Part shown: positions 1 to 8,729 of the stretch, piece by piece
Position numbering within the stretch: the stretch's first letter is position 1
Layout of the letters: each line of letters opens with the position of its first letter
From: Turicibacter sp. TJ11
Lineage (GTDB): Bacteria; Bacillota_I; Bacilli_A; MOL361; Turicibacteraceae
Direction of reading: 5' to 3'
DNA length: 64,000 nt
Assembly (NCBI RefSeq): GCF_021497505.1
Contig: NZ_CP069349.1
Coordinates: forward strand, 2,445,780 to 2,509,779
Notes under the pieces: model-generated
The model's input: only the letters and a program-made list of their open reading frames with translations
What the model was told of the DNA's origin: nothing
Databases searched by the model: none
Made by a program: the position numbers and the translations under genes

Positions 1-258
1 CATGCCGGTCATTCGTTCATTGATAAAATCATTGTTAATGATGAGAAAATTAATCAAGAAACTTATGAACGATACTGTGATCAGCAATCAGATGTTGTTT
101 TTAATGATGAGAAAAAATTAAAAAGTATGAATATTGAAGTGATTAAAAGTCGTCTAGTTTCTTACAATAACGTAGGCGAGGTTCGTCATAACACGAAAAA
201 AGTTGCAGCGACAGTTTTTTCATTATTATTAGATATAGAGGAAAAAAGGGAGGGGTGA
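1..258 (+). CDS. yvcK: YvcK/CofD-like gluconeogenesis factor, C-terminal end (partial)
   Basis: The first frame is open from base 1 to the TGA at 256-258, giving the last 85 residues of a protein that begins upstream of the window. The tail (residues reading VIKSRLVSYNNVGEVRHNTKKVA) resembles the C-terminus of the YvcK/MgfA family, which binds UDP-sugars and is needed for growth and cell-wall synthesis on gluconeogenic carbon. The order yvcK-whiA is highly conserved in Firmicutes and supports the call: whiA starts 4 bases after this stop, so the two are probably co-transcribed. Family assignment rests on the short tail plus synteny. Confidence 0.8.
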   Translation, partial: HAGHSFIDKIIVNDEKINQETYERYCDQQSDVVFNDEKKLKSMNIEVIKSRLVSYNNVGEVRHNTKKVAATVFSLLLDIEEKREG

Positions 259-262
259 TAAA

Positions 263-1222
263 ATGTCATTCGCTTCTGAAACGAAAAAAGAATTAGTTCA
301 AATTCAATCAGATGATTGTTGTGCTAAAGCAGAACTATCAGCACTTATTCGAATGAATGGAGTTATTTCTTTATCAAGTAAAGGTTTAGTTCTTGATTTT
401 GCAACTGAAAATGCCGCGATTGCTCGTCGAACGTTGCAGTTAATTAAGCAGTTATTTGATACTGAGGTTGATTTATTATCGCGAAAAAAAATGCAACTGA
501 AAAAAAATAACGTCTATATTATTCGTATTAAGAAAAATGCTCGTGATATTGCCACAGAATTAGGAATTATGTCTGAAACTGGCTTTGTTTTAGGGATTGC
601 TAAGCATTTAATTGAGTATGATTGCTGTAAAAGAGCCTATTTGCGAGGTGCTTTTTTAGCGGGAGGTTCGGTTAATAATCCTGAAACATCATCTTATCAT
701 TTTGAAATTTTTACACTTGATGAAGAACATGCGGAAGATCTTAAAGATTTGTTAAATGTTTTTGAACTAAATGCCCGTGTCTTACAACGTAAAAAAGGAT
801 ATATTACTTATATCAAAGAAGCTGAGAAAATTAGTGATTTTTTAAGGGCGATTGAAGCATATAATGCAGTTTTAAATTTCGAGGATGTACGTATTTTTAG
901 AGATATCCGTAACTCAGAAAATCGTTTAAATAATTGTGAAATTGCTAATGAAACAAAAACAATTGCTGCAGCGCAGCGTCAAATTGATAACATTGAACTA
1001 ATTGATCTTGTTTATGGAATAGATTCGTTACCAGAACGTTTACAATACGTTGCCAGGTTAAGGTTAGAGTTTCCTGAGGAAAATTTAACTTATTTAAGTG
1101 AAATTGCCACGGAACGCGGGATGAAGTTGACTAAGTCAGGCGTCAATCATCGGATGAGAAAGTTGTCCGAAATGGCAGAAGAAATTCGGGAAAATCAGCA
1201 AAAACGTTCATTAGAAAAATAA
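263..1222 (+). CDS. whiA: WhiA sporulation/cell-division regulator
   Basis: A 319-residue DNA-binding protein of the WhiA family. The N-terminal part is a degenerate LAGLIDADG homing-endonuclease fold (RGAFLAGGSVNNPE around residues 126-139, without the acidic catalytic pair). The C-terminal part, from about residue 225, is a helix-turn-helix domain (LSEIATERGMKLTKSGVNHR). In Actinobacteria WhiA controls sporulation septation; in Bacillus it influences cell division and chromosome segregation. Length is normal for the family. The ATG follows a strong AAAGGGAGGGG site that overlaps the end of yvcK, so translation is probably coupled. An intrinsic terminator follows. Confidence 0.95.
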   Translation: MSFASETKKELVQIQSDDCCAKAELSALIRMNGVISLSSKGLVLDFATENAAIARRTLQLIKQLFDTEVDLLSRKKMQLKKNNVYIIRIKKNARDIATELGIMSETGFVLGIAKHLIEYDCCKRAYLRGAFLAGGSVNNPETSSYHFEIFTLDEEHAEDLKDLLNVFELNARVLQRKKGYITYIKEAEKISDFLRAIEAYNAVLNFEDVRIFRDIRNSENRLNNCEIANETKTIAAAQRQIDNIELIDLVYGIDSLPERLQYVARLRLEFPEENLTYLSEIATERGMKLTKSGVNHRMRKLSEMAEEIRENQQKRSLEK

Positions 1223-1274
1223 AACTAAAGCGAGATGATTCTTATTAATCGTTTCAACTTAGAAACAAAAGATT

Positions 1275-1318
1275 AAACCTTATTTGTAACGTCATGTTAT
1301 GAATAAGGTTTTTATTTT
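1275..1318 (+). terminator. Intrinsic terminator after whiA
   Basis: AAACCTTATT and AATAAGGTTT form a 10-bp stem around a 17-nt loop, followed by a T-rich run. Confidence 0.75.
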
Positions 1319-1385
1319 ATGAATGAAAACTTACATAGATTTCTAAAAGTTTGACATACTAAAGTTGATTTTGTTCAAAATAAAA

Positions 1386-1396
1386 ACCGCTTACAT
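1386..1396 (+). promoter_or_regulatory. CRE-like half site upstream of gpmI
   Basis: CGCTTACA (1388-1395; complement TGTAAGCG) lies 18 bases before the gpmI -35 box. The same octamer occurs upstream of the eno promoter. It matches the conserved half of the CcpA catabolite-responsive element but lacks the second half, so it may be an activator site or chance. Confidence 0.35.
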
Positions 1397-1413
1397 TAGG
1401 GATATTCATGTAC

Positions 1414-1442
1414 TTGTCAATTAAAGTTTAGTATACTATAAA
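1414..1442 (+). promoter_or_regulatory. SigA-type promoter of gpmI
   Basis: TTGTCA (1414-1419), a 17-nt spacer and TATAAA (1437-1442) form a good vegetative promoter 26 bases before the gpmI start codon. An alternative TATACT at 1432 would leave too short a spacer. Confidence 0.65.
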
Positions 1443-1468
1443 TTAGATAAGATGAAGGAGGTAATAAC

Positions 1469-3010
1469 ATGACTAAAAAACCTGTAGCATTAATTATTTT
1501 AGACGGTTTCGGGTTACGTGATGAAACTGCTGGAAACGCAGTTAAAGCGGCCAAAATGCCAAACTTAGATCGTTTATTTAATAAATACCCTCATAACACA
1601 TTAGAAGCTTCTGGATTAGGTGTTGGATTACCAGAAGGACAAATGGGGAACTCAGAGGTAGGACACTTAAATTTAGGTGCTGGACGTATCGTTTATCAAT
1701 CATTAACTCGTATTAACTTAGCTGTTAAAAATGGTGAGTTAAAAAATGATCCAGTGATTGAAAAAGGATGCAAACACGCATTAGAAAACAATAAAAACAT
1801 TCATGTAATGGGATTATTATCTCCAGGTGGAATTCATTCACACAACGAGCATATGTATGCATTAGTTGAAGCAGCAAAAGCTCAAGGTGCAAAAGAAGTT
1901 TACGTACATGCATTTTTAGATGGACGTGATACTGCACCTAAATCAGCATTAGAGTACATTGAAGCATTAGAGACTAAATTAGCTGAAATCGGAATTGGAA
2001 AAGTAGCGACTGTATCAGGACGTTACTATTCAATGGACCGCGATAAAAACTATGATCGTACTCAATTAGCTTATGATGCAATGACTCAAGGAATTGGAGA
2101 AACTTTTGAATCAGCTAAAGCTGGGGTAGAAGCTTCTTACAAAAATGATGTTTTAGATGAATTCGTTGCACCATTTGTTGTTGATGCAAATGGATTAATC
2201 AAAGATGGAGATACAGTAATTTTTGCTAACTTCCGTCCTGACCGTGCACAACAGATTGCAATCGCATTATCTAATCCAGAAAATGTTGCAAACTTTGCTA
2301 AAGAAGGAAAACCTGCATTAGATCCATCTAAAGGACCTAAAGATGTTTACTTCATTTCAATGATGTCTTACGGGGATGCGGTTAATGGACCAGTTATCTT
2401 TGGATTACAAGATTTAGCTAATACTTACGGAGAAGTTATTTCAGCAAATGGATTAAAACAATTACGTATTGCTGAAACTGAAAAATATGCTCACGTAACA
2501 TTCTTCTTCGATGGTGGAGTAGATAAAGAAATCGAAGGAGCAACTCGTGTTTTAATCAATTCACCAAAAGTTGCAACTTATGATTTAAAACCTGAAATGT
2601 CAGCTTATGAAGTAGCGGATGCATGTGTAGCTGAGATTAATAAAGATGTTCATGATACAATCATTTTAAACTTTGCTAACCCAGATATGGTTGGGCACAC
2701 TGGTGTATTTGATGCAACAGTAAAAGCATTAGAAGCTGTGGATGAGTGCTTAGGTAAAGTTGTAGATGCAATCATTGCTAAAGGTGGAGTTGCTATTATT
2801 ACAGCTGACCACGGTAATGCAGAAAAATTAGAAGATGAAAATGGTGGAGCATATACTGCTCATACATCAAATCCAGTTCCAGTCATCGTAACAAAAGAAG
2901 GAATCGAATTACGTGACGGTGGAAATTTAGGAGATTTAGCACCAACAATGTTACAATTATTAGGTGTTGAACAACCGGCTGAAATGACTGGAAAATCAAT
3001 TATTAAATAA
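1469..3010 (+). CDS. gpmI: 2,3-bisphosphoglycerate-independent phosphoglycerate mutase
   Basis: A 513-residue cytoplasmic Mn-dependent enzyme that interconverts 3- and 2-phosphoglycerate, the step before enolase. Asp12 in ILDGFG and Ser62 in [10 protein letters not shown] are the metal ligand and the phosphorylated active-site serine. The C-terminal metal motifs ITADHGNAE and [10 protein letters not shown] are intact. The ATG follows GAAGGAGG at good spacing. It has its own promoter and terminator, with eno about 0.5 kb downstream after a tRNA gene, so the two glycolytic genes are neighbours but separate units here. Codon use is strongly biased, as expected for a highly expressed gene. Confidence 0.98.
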   Translation: MTKKPVALIILDGFGLRDETAGNAVKAAKMPNLDRLFNKYPHNTLEASGLGVGLPEGQMGNSEVGHLNLGAGRIVYQSLTRINLAVKNGELKNDPVIEKGCKHALENNKNIHVMGLLSPGGIHSHNEHMYALVEAAKAQGAKEVYVHAFLDGRDTAPKSALEYIEALETKLAEIGIGKVATVSGRYYSMDRDKNYDRTQLAYDAMTQGIGETFESAKAGVEASYKNDVLDEFVAPFVVDANGLIKDGDTVIFANFRPDRAQQIAIALSNPENVANFAKEGKPALDPSKGPKDVYFISMMSYGDAVNGPVIFGLQDLANTYGEVISANGLKQLRIAETEKYAHVTFFFDGGVDKEIEGATRVLINSPKVATYDLKPEMSAYEVADACVAEINKDVHDTIILNFANPDMVGHTGVFDATVKALEAVDECLGKVVDAIIAKGGVAIITADHGNAEKLEDENGGAYTAHTSNPVPVIVTKEGIELRDGGNLGDLAPTMLQLLGVEQPAEMTGKSIIK

Positions 3011-3022
3011 TTGAATAAACAC

Positions 3023-3053
3023 AAAAGAACGTATCTAGTGATACGTTCTTTTT
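3023..3053 (+). terminator. Intrinsic terminator after gpmI
   Basis: AAGAACGTATC, loop TAGT and GATACGTTCTT form an 11-bp perfect stem followed by T residues. Confidence 0.9.
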
Positions 3054-3150
3054 ATGGATATTTTTATAAAAATACAAGAGGTATGATCAGCCTAATAACC
3101 ATTTAGAACCAAAATAAAGATTATTTTAGAGATAAAAAAAGAAAATTATA

Positions 3151-3178
3151 TTGAAAAATATGGTTAATATGTTAGTAT
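3151..3178 (+). promoter_or_regulatory. Probable promoter of the tRNA gene
   Basis: TTGAAA (3151-3156), a 16-nt spacer and TAGTAT (3173-3178) lie 12 bases before the tRNA 5' end. The -10 box is imperfect. Confidence 0.4.
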
Positions 3179-3190
3179 AGATATTGGAAA

Positions 3191-3264
3191 GCCAAGTTAG
3201 TTTAGTGGTAAAACAACGCAATGGTAATGCGTAGCCGCGAGTTCGATTCTCGCACTCGGCACCA
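3191..3264 (+). tRNA. tRNA-Thr (anticodon GGU)
   Basis: A 74-nt cloverleaf with encoded CCA. Acceptor GCCAAGT/ACTCGGC, D-arm GTTT...AAAC with GG in the loop, anticodon stem ACGCA/TGCGT around ATGGTAA (anticodon GGT at 3223-3225), 4-nt variable loop, T-arm GCGAG-TTCGATT-CTCGC, then ACCA. The anticodon reads ACC/ACU threonine codons, and G1-C72, C2-G71 fit threonine identity. Position 4 (A3194) faces C at position 69, a mismatch inside the acceptor stem. The D-arm looks more like that of glycine tRNAs. A terminator follows directly, so it is a single-gene transcript. Confidence 0.9.
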
Positions 3265-3278
3265 GTTTATAAGAATAT

Positions 3279-3306
3279 AATCCAGCGACTGTCTGGATTT
3301 TTTTAT
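3279..3306 (+). terminator. Intrinsic terminator after tRNA-Thr
   Basis: AATCCAG and CTGGATT form a 7-bp stem around CGACTGT, followed by a run of T. Confidence 0.8.
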
Positions 3307-3428
3307 TTTTATAGATCAAGCATAAAGTCTGTTCAGTTAGTGCATATTATTGTAGGTATTTAATTAAAGTATACCTTTTTAGCATTTTTTCTGTAGATTA
3401 ATAGATTGGTTTATTTTATAAAAAATAG

Positions 3429-4807
<1,379 letters not shown>

Positions 4808-4836
4808 TTTAATTATTTTTTAGAAGAATATGACTC

Positions 4837-4875
4837 AAAAAACCCTCTCTTCACTCCGACGAAGAGAGGGTTTTT
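4837..4875 (+). terminator. Strong terminator after eno
   Basis: AACCCTCTCTTC and GAAGAGAGGGTT form a 12-bp GC-containing stem, flanked by A and T runs. It can work in both directions. Confidence 0.95.
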
Positions 4876-4897
4876 AATTAGTTACATCAATTAAATT

Positions 4898-4924
4898 AAG
4901 CCTTGATAAATTCAAGGCTTTTTT
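4898..4924. terminator. Second hairpin between convergent genes
   Basis: AAGCCTTGA and TCAAGGCTT form a 9-bp stem with loop TAAAT. On the plus strand it is followed by TTTTT; for the minus-strand CorC gene it begins 2 bases past the stop codon. Confidence 0.7.
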
Positions 4925-6155
4925 AGTTGATAATAATTATAATTTGAGTCACCTGTCTACTATCTGAGTTTAATATTTTTATTGTTAAGTTTTTGAAGTT
5001 AAATATTTCATCGACTTTAGGAATATATCCTAATTCATTAATAATCCAACCGTTCACACTATTACAATCGGCATCGATCTTAATATTAAGAGTATCAGAT
5101 AGTTTAGTTAAACTTGTTTGGCCATTAAATAAGTAGGTATTTTCATTAAGTTGTTTGTAGTCATGAATGACTGTATCATGTTCATCCCAAATATCACCCA
5201 CTAAAACCTCTAAAATATCTTCGAGTGTTACAATACCAAGTGTTCCGCCATACTCATCAGAGATTACAGCAAGTTGTGTTTGAGTTTGTTGAAAGGTAAG
5301 AAGAAGCTTAGAAATTTTACTATTAGCGGTCTTATAAATAATTGGCTTAATTAACTGAGATAAAGAGTAAGTGGGTAAATCTTTATATAGGTTAAAATCT
5401 TTTTCATGTAAGATTCCAATAATATGATCAATATTTTCTTGATAAACGGGTAAACGACTAAATCCAGTGGTGTAAAACAATGATTGAATCGTTTCTTTTG
5501 ACGTATCGAGATTAATAGCAATTAATTGAACACGTGGTGTTAAAATATCATCAGCGCATAATTGATTAAACTCAATAGCTGATTTAATTAATTTACTTTC
5601 TGTTTCACTAAAGTTACCGTTATGCTTCGCTTCATCAATTAACATTTTAATTTCTTCAGGAGTAATCGATTCAGAACTATCAAAAGAAAAAATGTTAGAA
5701 AGTAGTTTTTTCCATTGAGTAAAGATAAAATTTAAAGGCGATAAAATAATGATAAAAAACTTAAGCAGTGGCATTGATAGCATTGCCCATTTCTCTGGAA
5801 CCTCTCTAGCCAAACTTTTAGGAGAAATTTCTCCAAAAATAAGAATAAGAATAGTCATTACAAGAGTGGAAATACTGACTCCCGTTTTCGGGAAATAAGT
5901 TGTAAATAAAATAGTCGCTAATGAAGCTGATAAAATATTAACAATGTTATTTCCAATTAAAATAGTTGAAAGTAATTGATCATATTGCTTTAGAACATTC
6001 AATACTTGTTGTGCCCGTTCATGACCACTATTCGTTAAGTGCTTCAATCGAATTTTATTGAGTGATGAAAAAGCTGTTTCTGTCGCTGAAAAGTAAGCTG
6101 ACATCATAATTAAGAAAATGAGAGTAAAAATGATTAACGGTTGCTTATCCATCAT
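4923..6155 (-). CDS. CNNM/CBS-domain CorC-HlyC family membrane protein
   Basis: A 410-residue protein of the hemolysin C/CorC group linked to Mg2+/Co2+ transport or homeostasis. Order: a CNNM (DUF21) membrane domain in about the first 150 residues with hydrophobic helices (IIFTLIFLIMMSAYFSATETAF, SISTLVMTILILIFGEISPK), a CBS pair at about 200-330 (ILTPRVQLIAI ... LAVISDEYGGTLGIVTLEDILEVLVGDIWDE), and a C-terminal CorC_HlyC domain (LSDTLNIKIDADCNSVNGWI). AAGGATG sits 7 bases before the ATG. The direction of ion movement is debated for this family, so I leave the gene symbol blank. Confidence 0.9.
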   Translation of the reverse strand: MMDKQPLIIFTLIFLIMMSAYFSATETAFSSLNKIRLKHLTNSGHERAQQVLNVLKQYDQLLSTILIGNNIVNILSASLATILFTTYFPKTGVSISTLVMTILILIFGEISPKSLAREVPEKWAMLSMPLLKFFIIILSPLNFIFTQWKKLLSNIFSFDSSESITPEEIKMLIDEAKHNGNFSETESKLIKSAIEFNQLCADDILTPRVQLIAINLDTSKETIQSLFYTTGFSRLPVYQENIDHIIGILHEKDFNLYKDLPTYSLSQLIKPIIYKTANSKISKLLLTFQQTQTQLAVISDEYGGTLGIVTLEDILEVLVGDIWDEHDTVIHDYKQLNENTYLFNGQTSLTKLSDTLNIKIDADCNSVNGWIINELGYIPKVDEIFNFKNLTIKILNSDSRQVTQIIIIIN

Positions 6156-6424
6156 ATAATCACATCCTTGTACCTATGTAAGTAATCAAAATTTTCTACA
6201 AATGAAAGACTTTTATCAAATAACCTAATGAGGAGTCAAAACCTAAGAGTCGAATTGTTGTCTATCATCTTTTAGGTAAATGTCTTTAATGAGATAAAAC
6301 TAATTTGAATGGAAATAGACTAGTAGTATATATGTGGATTTAATATAAAATATGTGTTTTTGTTTTATCCTCAAAAACTGAAAAATATGGTAATCTATTA
6401 GTACAATCAATAAGGGGGATCATA

Positions 6425-7528
6425 ATGAAACAAATCAAACAATCTATAAATTATAAGTGGCTAAATAGTTTAATTTTTTTAATTGGAGTATTAGTTACGG
6501 TACGTATTTTTATTCTTATTTTTCCGATTGTTAAACCTATCTTCTCTGCGATCTATATGATTATCTGTCCTTTTTTAATTGCTACATGTATCGCCTATCT
6601 TTTGAATCCAATTGTTGATTTCTTTTGTCGTTTGAAAATTAAACGTTCATATTCAATTTTGATGACGTTTGTTTCGATTATTGGAGGAATCGTTTATGCT
6701 ATTTTTAGTTTAATTCCAAATTTAGTGATAAGTGTACAAGACATTATGAATCAAGTTCCGACGCTTATGGTGAAAGTAGAGAACTTATTAAAGTCATGGC
6801 AATTTGATTATGTCAAACTTTATCAATATGACTTCAGTCACTTATTTTCTCAAAATTCAAAATTTATTGAAATCTTTTCAAAATTCTTATCTACTTTAGG
6901 ATTATGGATTTCCTCATTTAGTAGTAGCTTTACTTTAGTCATTGGAATGCTGTTATTAGTTCCCGTCGTCTTATATTATATTTTGAAAAATTTCTATGAA
7001 ATTCGTGAACAGGTAAAATCATTTTTAGTTCATCATCAGCAACATCGACTGTATCATATTTTGAAAGAATCAGAAGAAATCGTTAAAGGATATGTTTCAG
7101 GAACGTTGTTAGTATCATTCGTTTTATCCATCATTGCTTCAATCTATTTTTCAATTCTTGGACTAGAAAATGCGATTGTGTTCGGGACGTTGATCGGTTT
7201 TTTAAATATCATTCCGTATGTTGGTCAAATTATCGGAACGATTCCAGCTGCACTTTTTGGATTAATGGTTTCGGTATGGACACCGGTGTATGTGGTAGTT
7301 GGTGTGATGGCTTTAAATTTCATTGAAGGAAACTTTATTAAACCCCTAGTTTTTTCAAAGTCTATTGATTTTCATCCTGTTATGTTATTAACACTAATTA
7401 TCATAGGGGGCCAAATCTTTGGTGTGATAGGAATCATCTTTATCATTCCGATTGCAGGAATTGTAAAAGTTATTTGCCGATATGCTTTTGAAGGTTTAAA
7501 AGAATGGAAACAAAAAGTTCGCGATTAG
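6425..7528 (+). CDS. AI-2E family transporter (first of two)
   Basis: A 367-residue polytopic membrane protein of the AI-2E/UPF0118 permease family. About seven or eight hydrophobic helices are visible, including paired N-terminal helices, a long soluble segment with amphipathic helices around residues 95-160, and the conserved C-terminal LIGFLNIIPYVGQIIGTIPA and PLVFSKSIDFHP ... GGQIFGVIGIIFIIPIAG. Members export varied small molecules or ions (B. subtilis YtvI, E. coli TqsA); substrate cannot be read from sequence. Start chosen at ATG after AAGGGGGA. A paralogue lies at 37.6-38.8 kb. It is monocistronic, with a terminator overlapping its stop. Confidence 0.88.
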   Translation: MKQIKQSINYKWLNSLIFLIGVLVTVRIFILIFPIVKPIFSAIYMIICPFLIATCIAYLLNPIVDFFCRLKIKRSYSILMTFVSIIGGIVYAIFSLIPNLVISVQDIMNQVPTLMVKVENLLKSWQFDYVKLYQYDFSHLFSQNSKFIEIFSKFLSTLGLWISSFSSSFTLVIGMLLLVPVVLYYILKNFYEIREQVKSFLVHHQQHRLYHILKESEEIVKGYVSGTLLVSFVLSIIASIYFSILGLENAIVFGTLIGFLNIIPYVGQIIGTIPAALFGLMVSVWTPVYVVVGVMALNFIEGNFIKPLVFSKSIDFHPVMLLTLIIIGGQIFGVIGIIFIIPIAGIVKVICRYAFEGLKEWKQKVRD

Positions 7529-7539
7529 CGAACTTTTTT
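7514..7539 (+). terminator. Terminator overlapping the AI-2E gene stop
   Basis: AAAGTTCGC, loop GATTA and GCGAACTTT form the stem; the loop contains the end of the coding region and its TAG. TTTTTT follows. Confidence 0.9.
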
Positions 7540-7588
7540 AATGAATGGTACATATTTACAAATGTTAAGCTCTCGTCTTAAATAATAG

Positions 7589-7617
7589 TTGAAAATATAA
7601 CATATATATGGTAAAGT
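7589..7617 (+). promoter_or_regulatory. SigA-type promoter of secG
   Basis: TTGAAA (7589-7594), 17-nt spacer, TAAAGT (7612-7617), 27 bases before the start codon. Confidence 0.6.
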
Positions 7618-7644
7618 TTTGTTATAGTTTAAGGAGGGTTTAGG

Positions 7645-7875
7645 ATGTTCCAATATGGTGTTGAGGATATTTTATTTATGATTGTCTCTGTAATCCTAAT
7701 TGTTTTAGTGGCTTTACAAAGTTCTAAACAAGGATTAAGTGATTCTCTTACGGGTGGTAACAGCGAGTTATTTAAAAATCAAAAAGAGCGTGGAGCAGAA
7801 GCTTACATCGTACGTGCAACCTATATCTGTTCAGTTATTTTTCTTGTTTTAGGATTAATTATTTTTATGAAATAA
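7645..7875 (+). CDS. secG: Preprotein translocase subunit SecG
   Basis: A 76-residue protein with two membrane helices (about residues 9-26 and 57-74) joined by a short polar loop containing LQSSKQGLSDSLTGG. This is the SecG layout: the small accessory subunit of the SecYEG channel that exports unfolded proteins. Length is typical. AAGGAGG precedes the ATG. The order secG-rnr-smpB is widely conserved in Firmicutes and supports the call, although here a large non-coding gap separates secG from rnr. Confidence 0.95.
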   Translation: MFQYGVEDILFMIVSVILIVLVALQSSKQGLSDSLTGGNSELFKNQKERGAEAYIVRATYICSVIFLVLGLIIFMK

Positions 7876-8091
7876 AGGCTAGGTCCTTATGATCTTTATG
7901 AATAGATAATTAACCGGAACTCAAAAGATGATCCGATTAAAGTATCTAAATAACAAAAACTAGTTTTGAAAAATCTGAAATATATTTTATATGAATAAGT
8001 TTTTAGTAGTTGAACTGATAATGAAAGTTTAAAATGTATTTGGCTTTTTATAGATAGGTTCAGATTAATTTTTTAAAAAGAATTTTTAAGC

Positions 8092-8247
8092 GCTACTAAT
8101 GGTTTTAAAATAGTAGACGATGTCTGGGAAATTGTTTGTCTTAGGATGAAACTTATTCATTACCTAAGACTGATATCAAATGATTACATAAATTTCTGTT
8201 TGTATATAGAAGGCTCATATTCAATTAGAATATGAGTTTTTATTTTA
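8092..8247 (+). ncRNA. Candidate small structured RNA (weak)
   Basis: Three hairpins in a row on the plus strand: CTACTA...TAGTAG (8093-8115), GTCTTAGG-ATGAA...TTCAT-TA-CCTAAGAC (8138-8170) and the terminator-like CTCATATTC...GAATATGAG followed by T-rich sequence (8214-8247). No known RNA family was recognised; it lacks the tRNA-like ends of tmRNA. It could equally be the 3' untranslated tail of secG. Confidence 0.2.
8214..8247 (+). terminator. Terminator-like hairpin in the secG-rnr gap
   Basis: CTCATATTC (8214-8222), loop AATTA, GAATATGAG (8228-8236), then TTTTTATTTTATTT. It must end some transcript that began upstream, either secG mRNA or a separate RNA. Confidence 0.75.
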
Positions 8248-8729
8248 TTTAAGTATTTTTTCATTCTCATAGAATTTATCTTAGTTATAAAAAACAAGAG
8301 GATAACTAATTTAAAGAGATAAAGATCTATTCTTAAAAATGAAGTTTATGTCATGTTGATTAAAAATCTTTAAAAGATAAGTTCATGCATTAGTCTAAAT
8401 GATCCATTTGAAAAATCTACAAGTGTTTAATTCAAAATAATTATAAGTTTTCTTGTTAAACTAATATATTAGATGAGTTAGCAATCAATTTATCGTCATC
8501 ATATATTTTTGATCAGTAAATTATAGCTTTTTATTAAATATTACTACTTAATGATAAATTTTGGTTGTTTTTCTAACTAGATGAGAGGATTCGTGATATA
8601 AAATAAGTACATTTGTATAAAATAGTGATAGATAAGTCAAATAACGTACTTTGTCTTATAATAGCAAAAAGTGGTTAAATGTTTGTTTACTTATGATAGA
8701 ATATAACTTATGAGTTGGAGGTGTGCTAT

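Larger units (their letters stand above)
7876..8729. other. Long non-coding gap between secG and rnr
   Basis: About 850 bases of very AT-rich DNA with no convincing reading frame on either strand. The only structure I see is three successive hairpins at 8093-8236, the last with a T run (listed separately). The gap may hold a small RNA, a long 5' leader for rnr, or the decayed remains of a lost gene. Confidence 0.5.

Noticed and set aside
8640-8712. Promoter for rnr
   Set aside because: Several TATAAT-like strings but no pair with acceptable -35 and spacing; none could be chosen.
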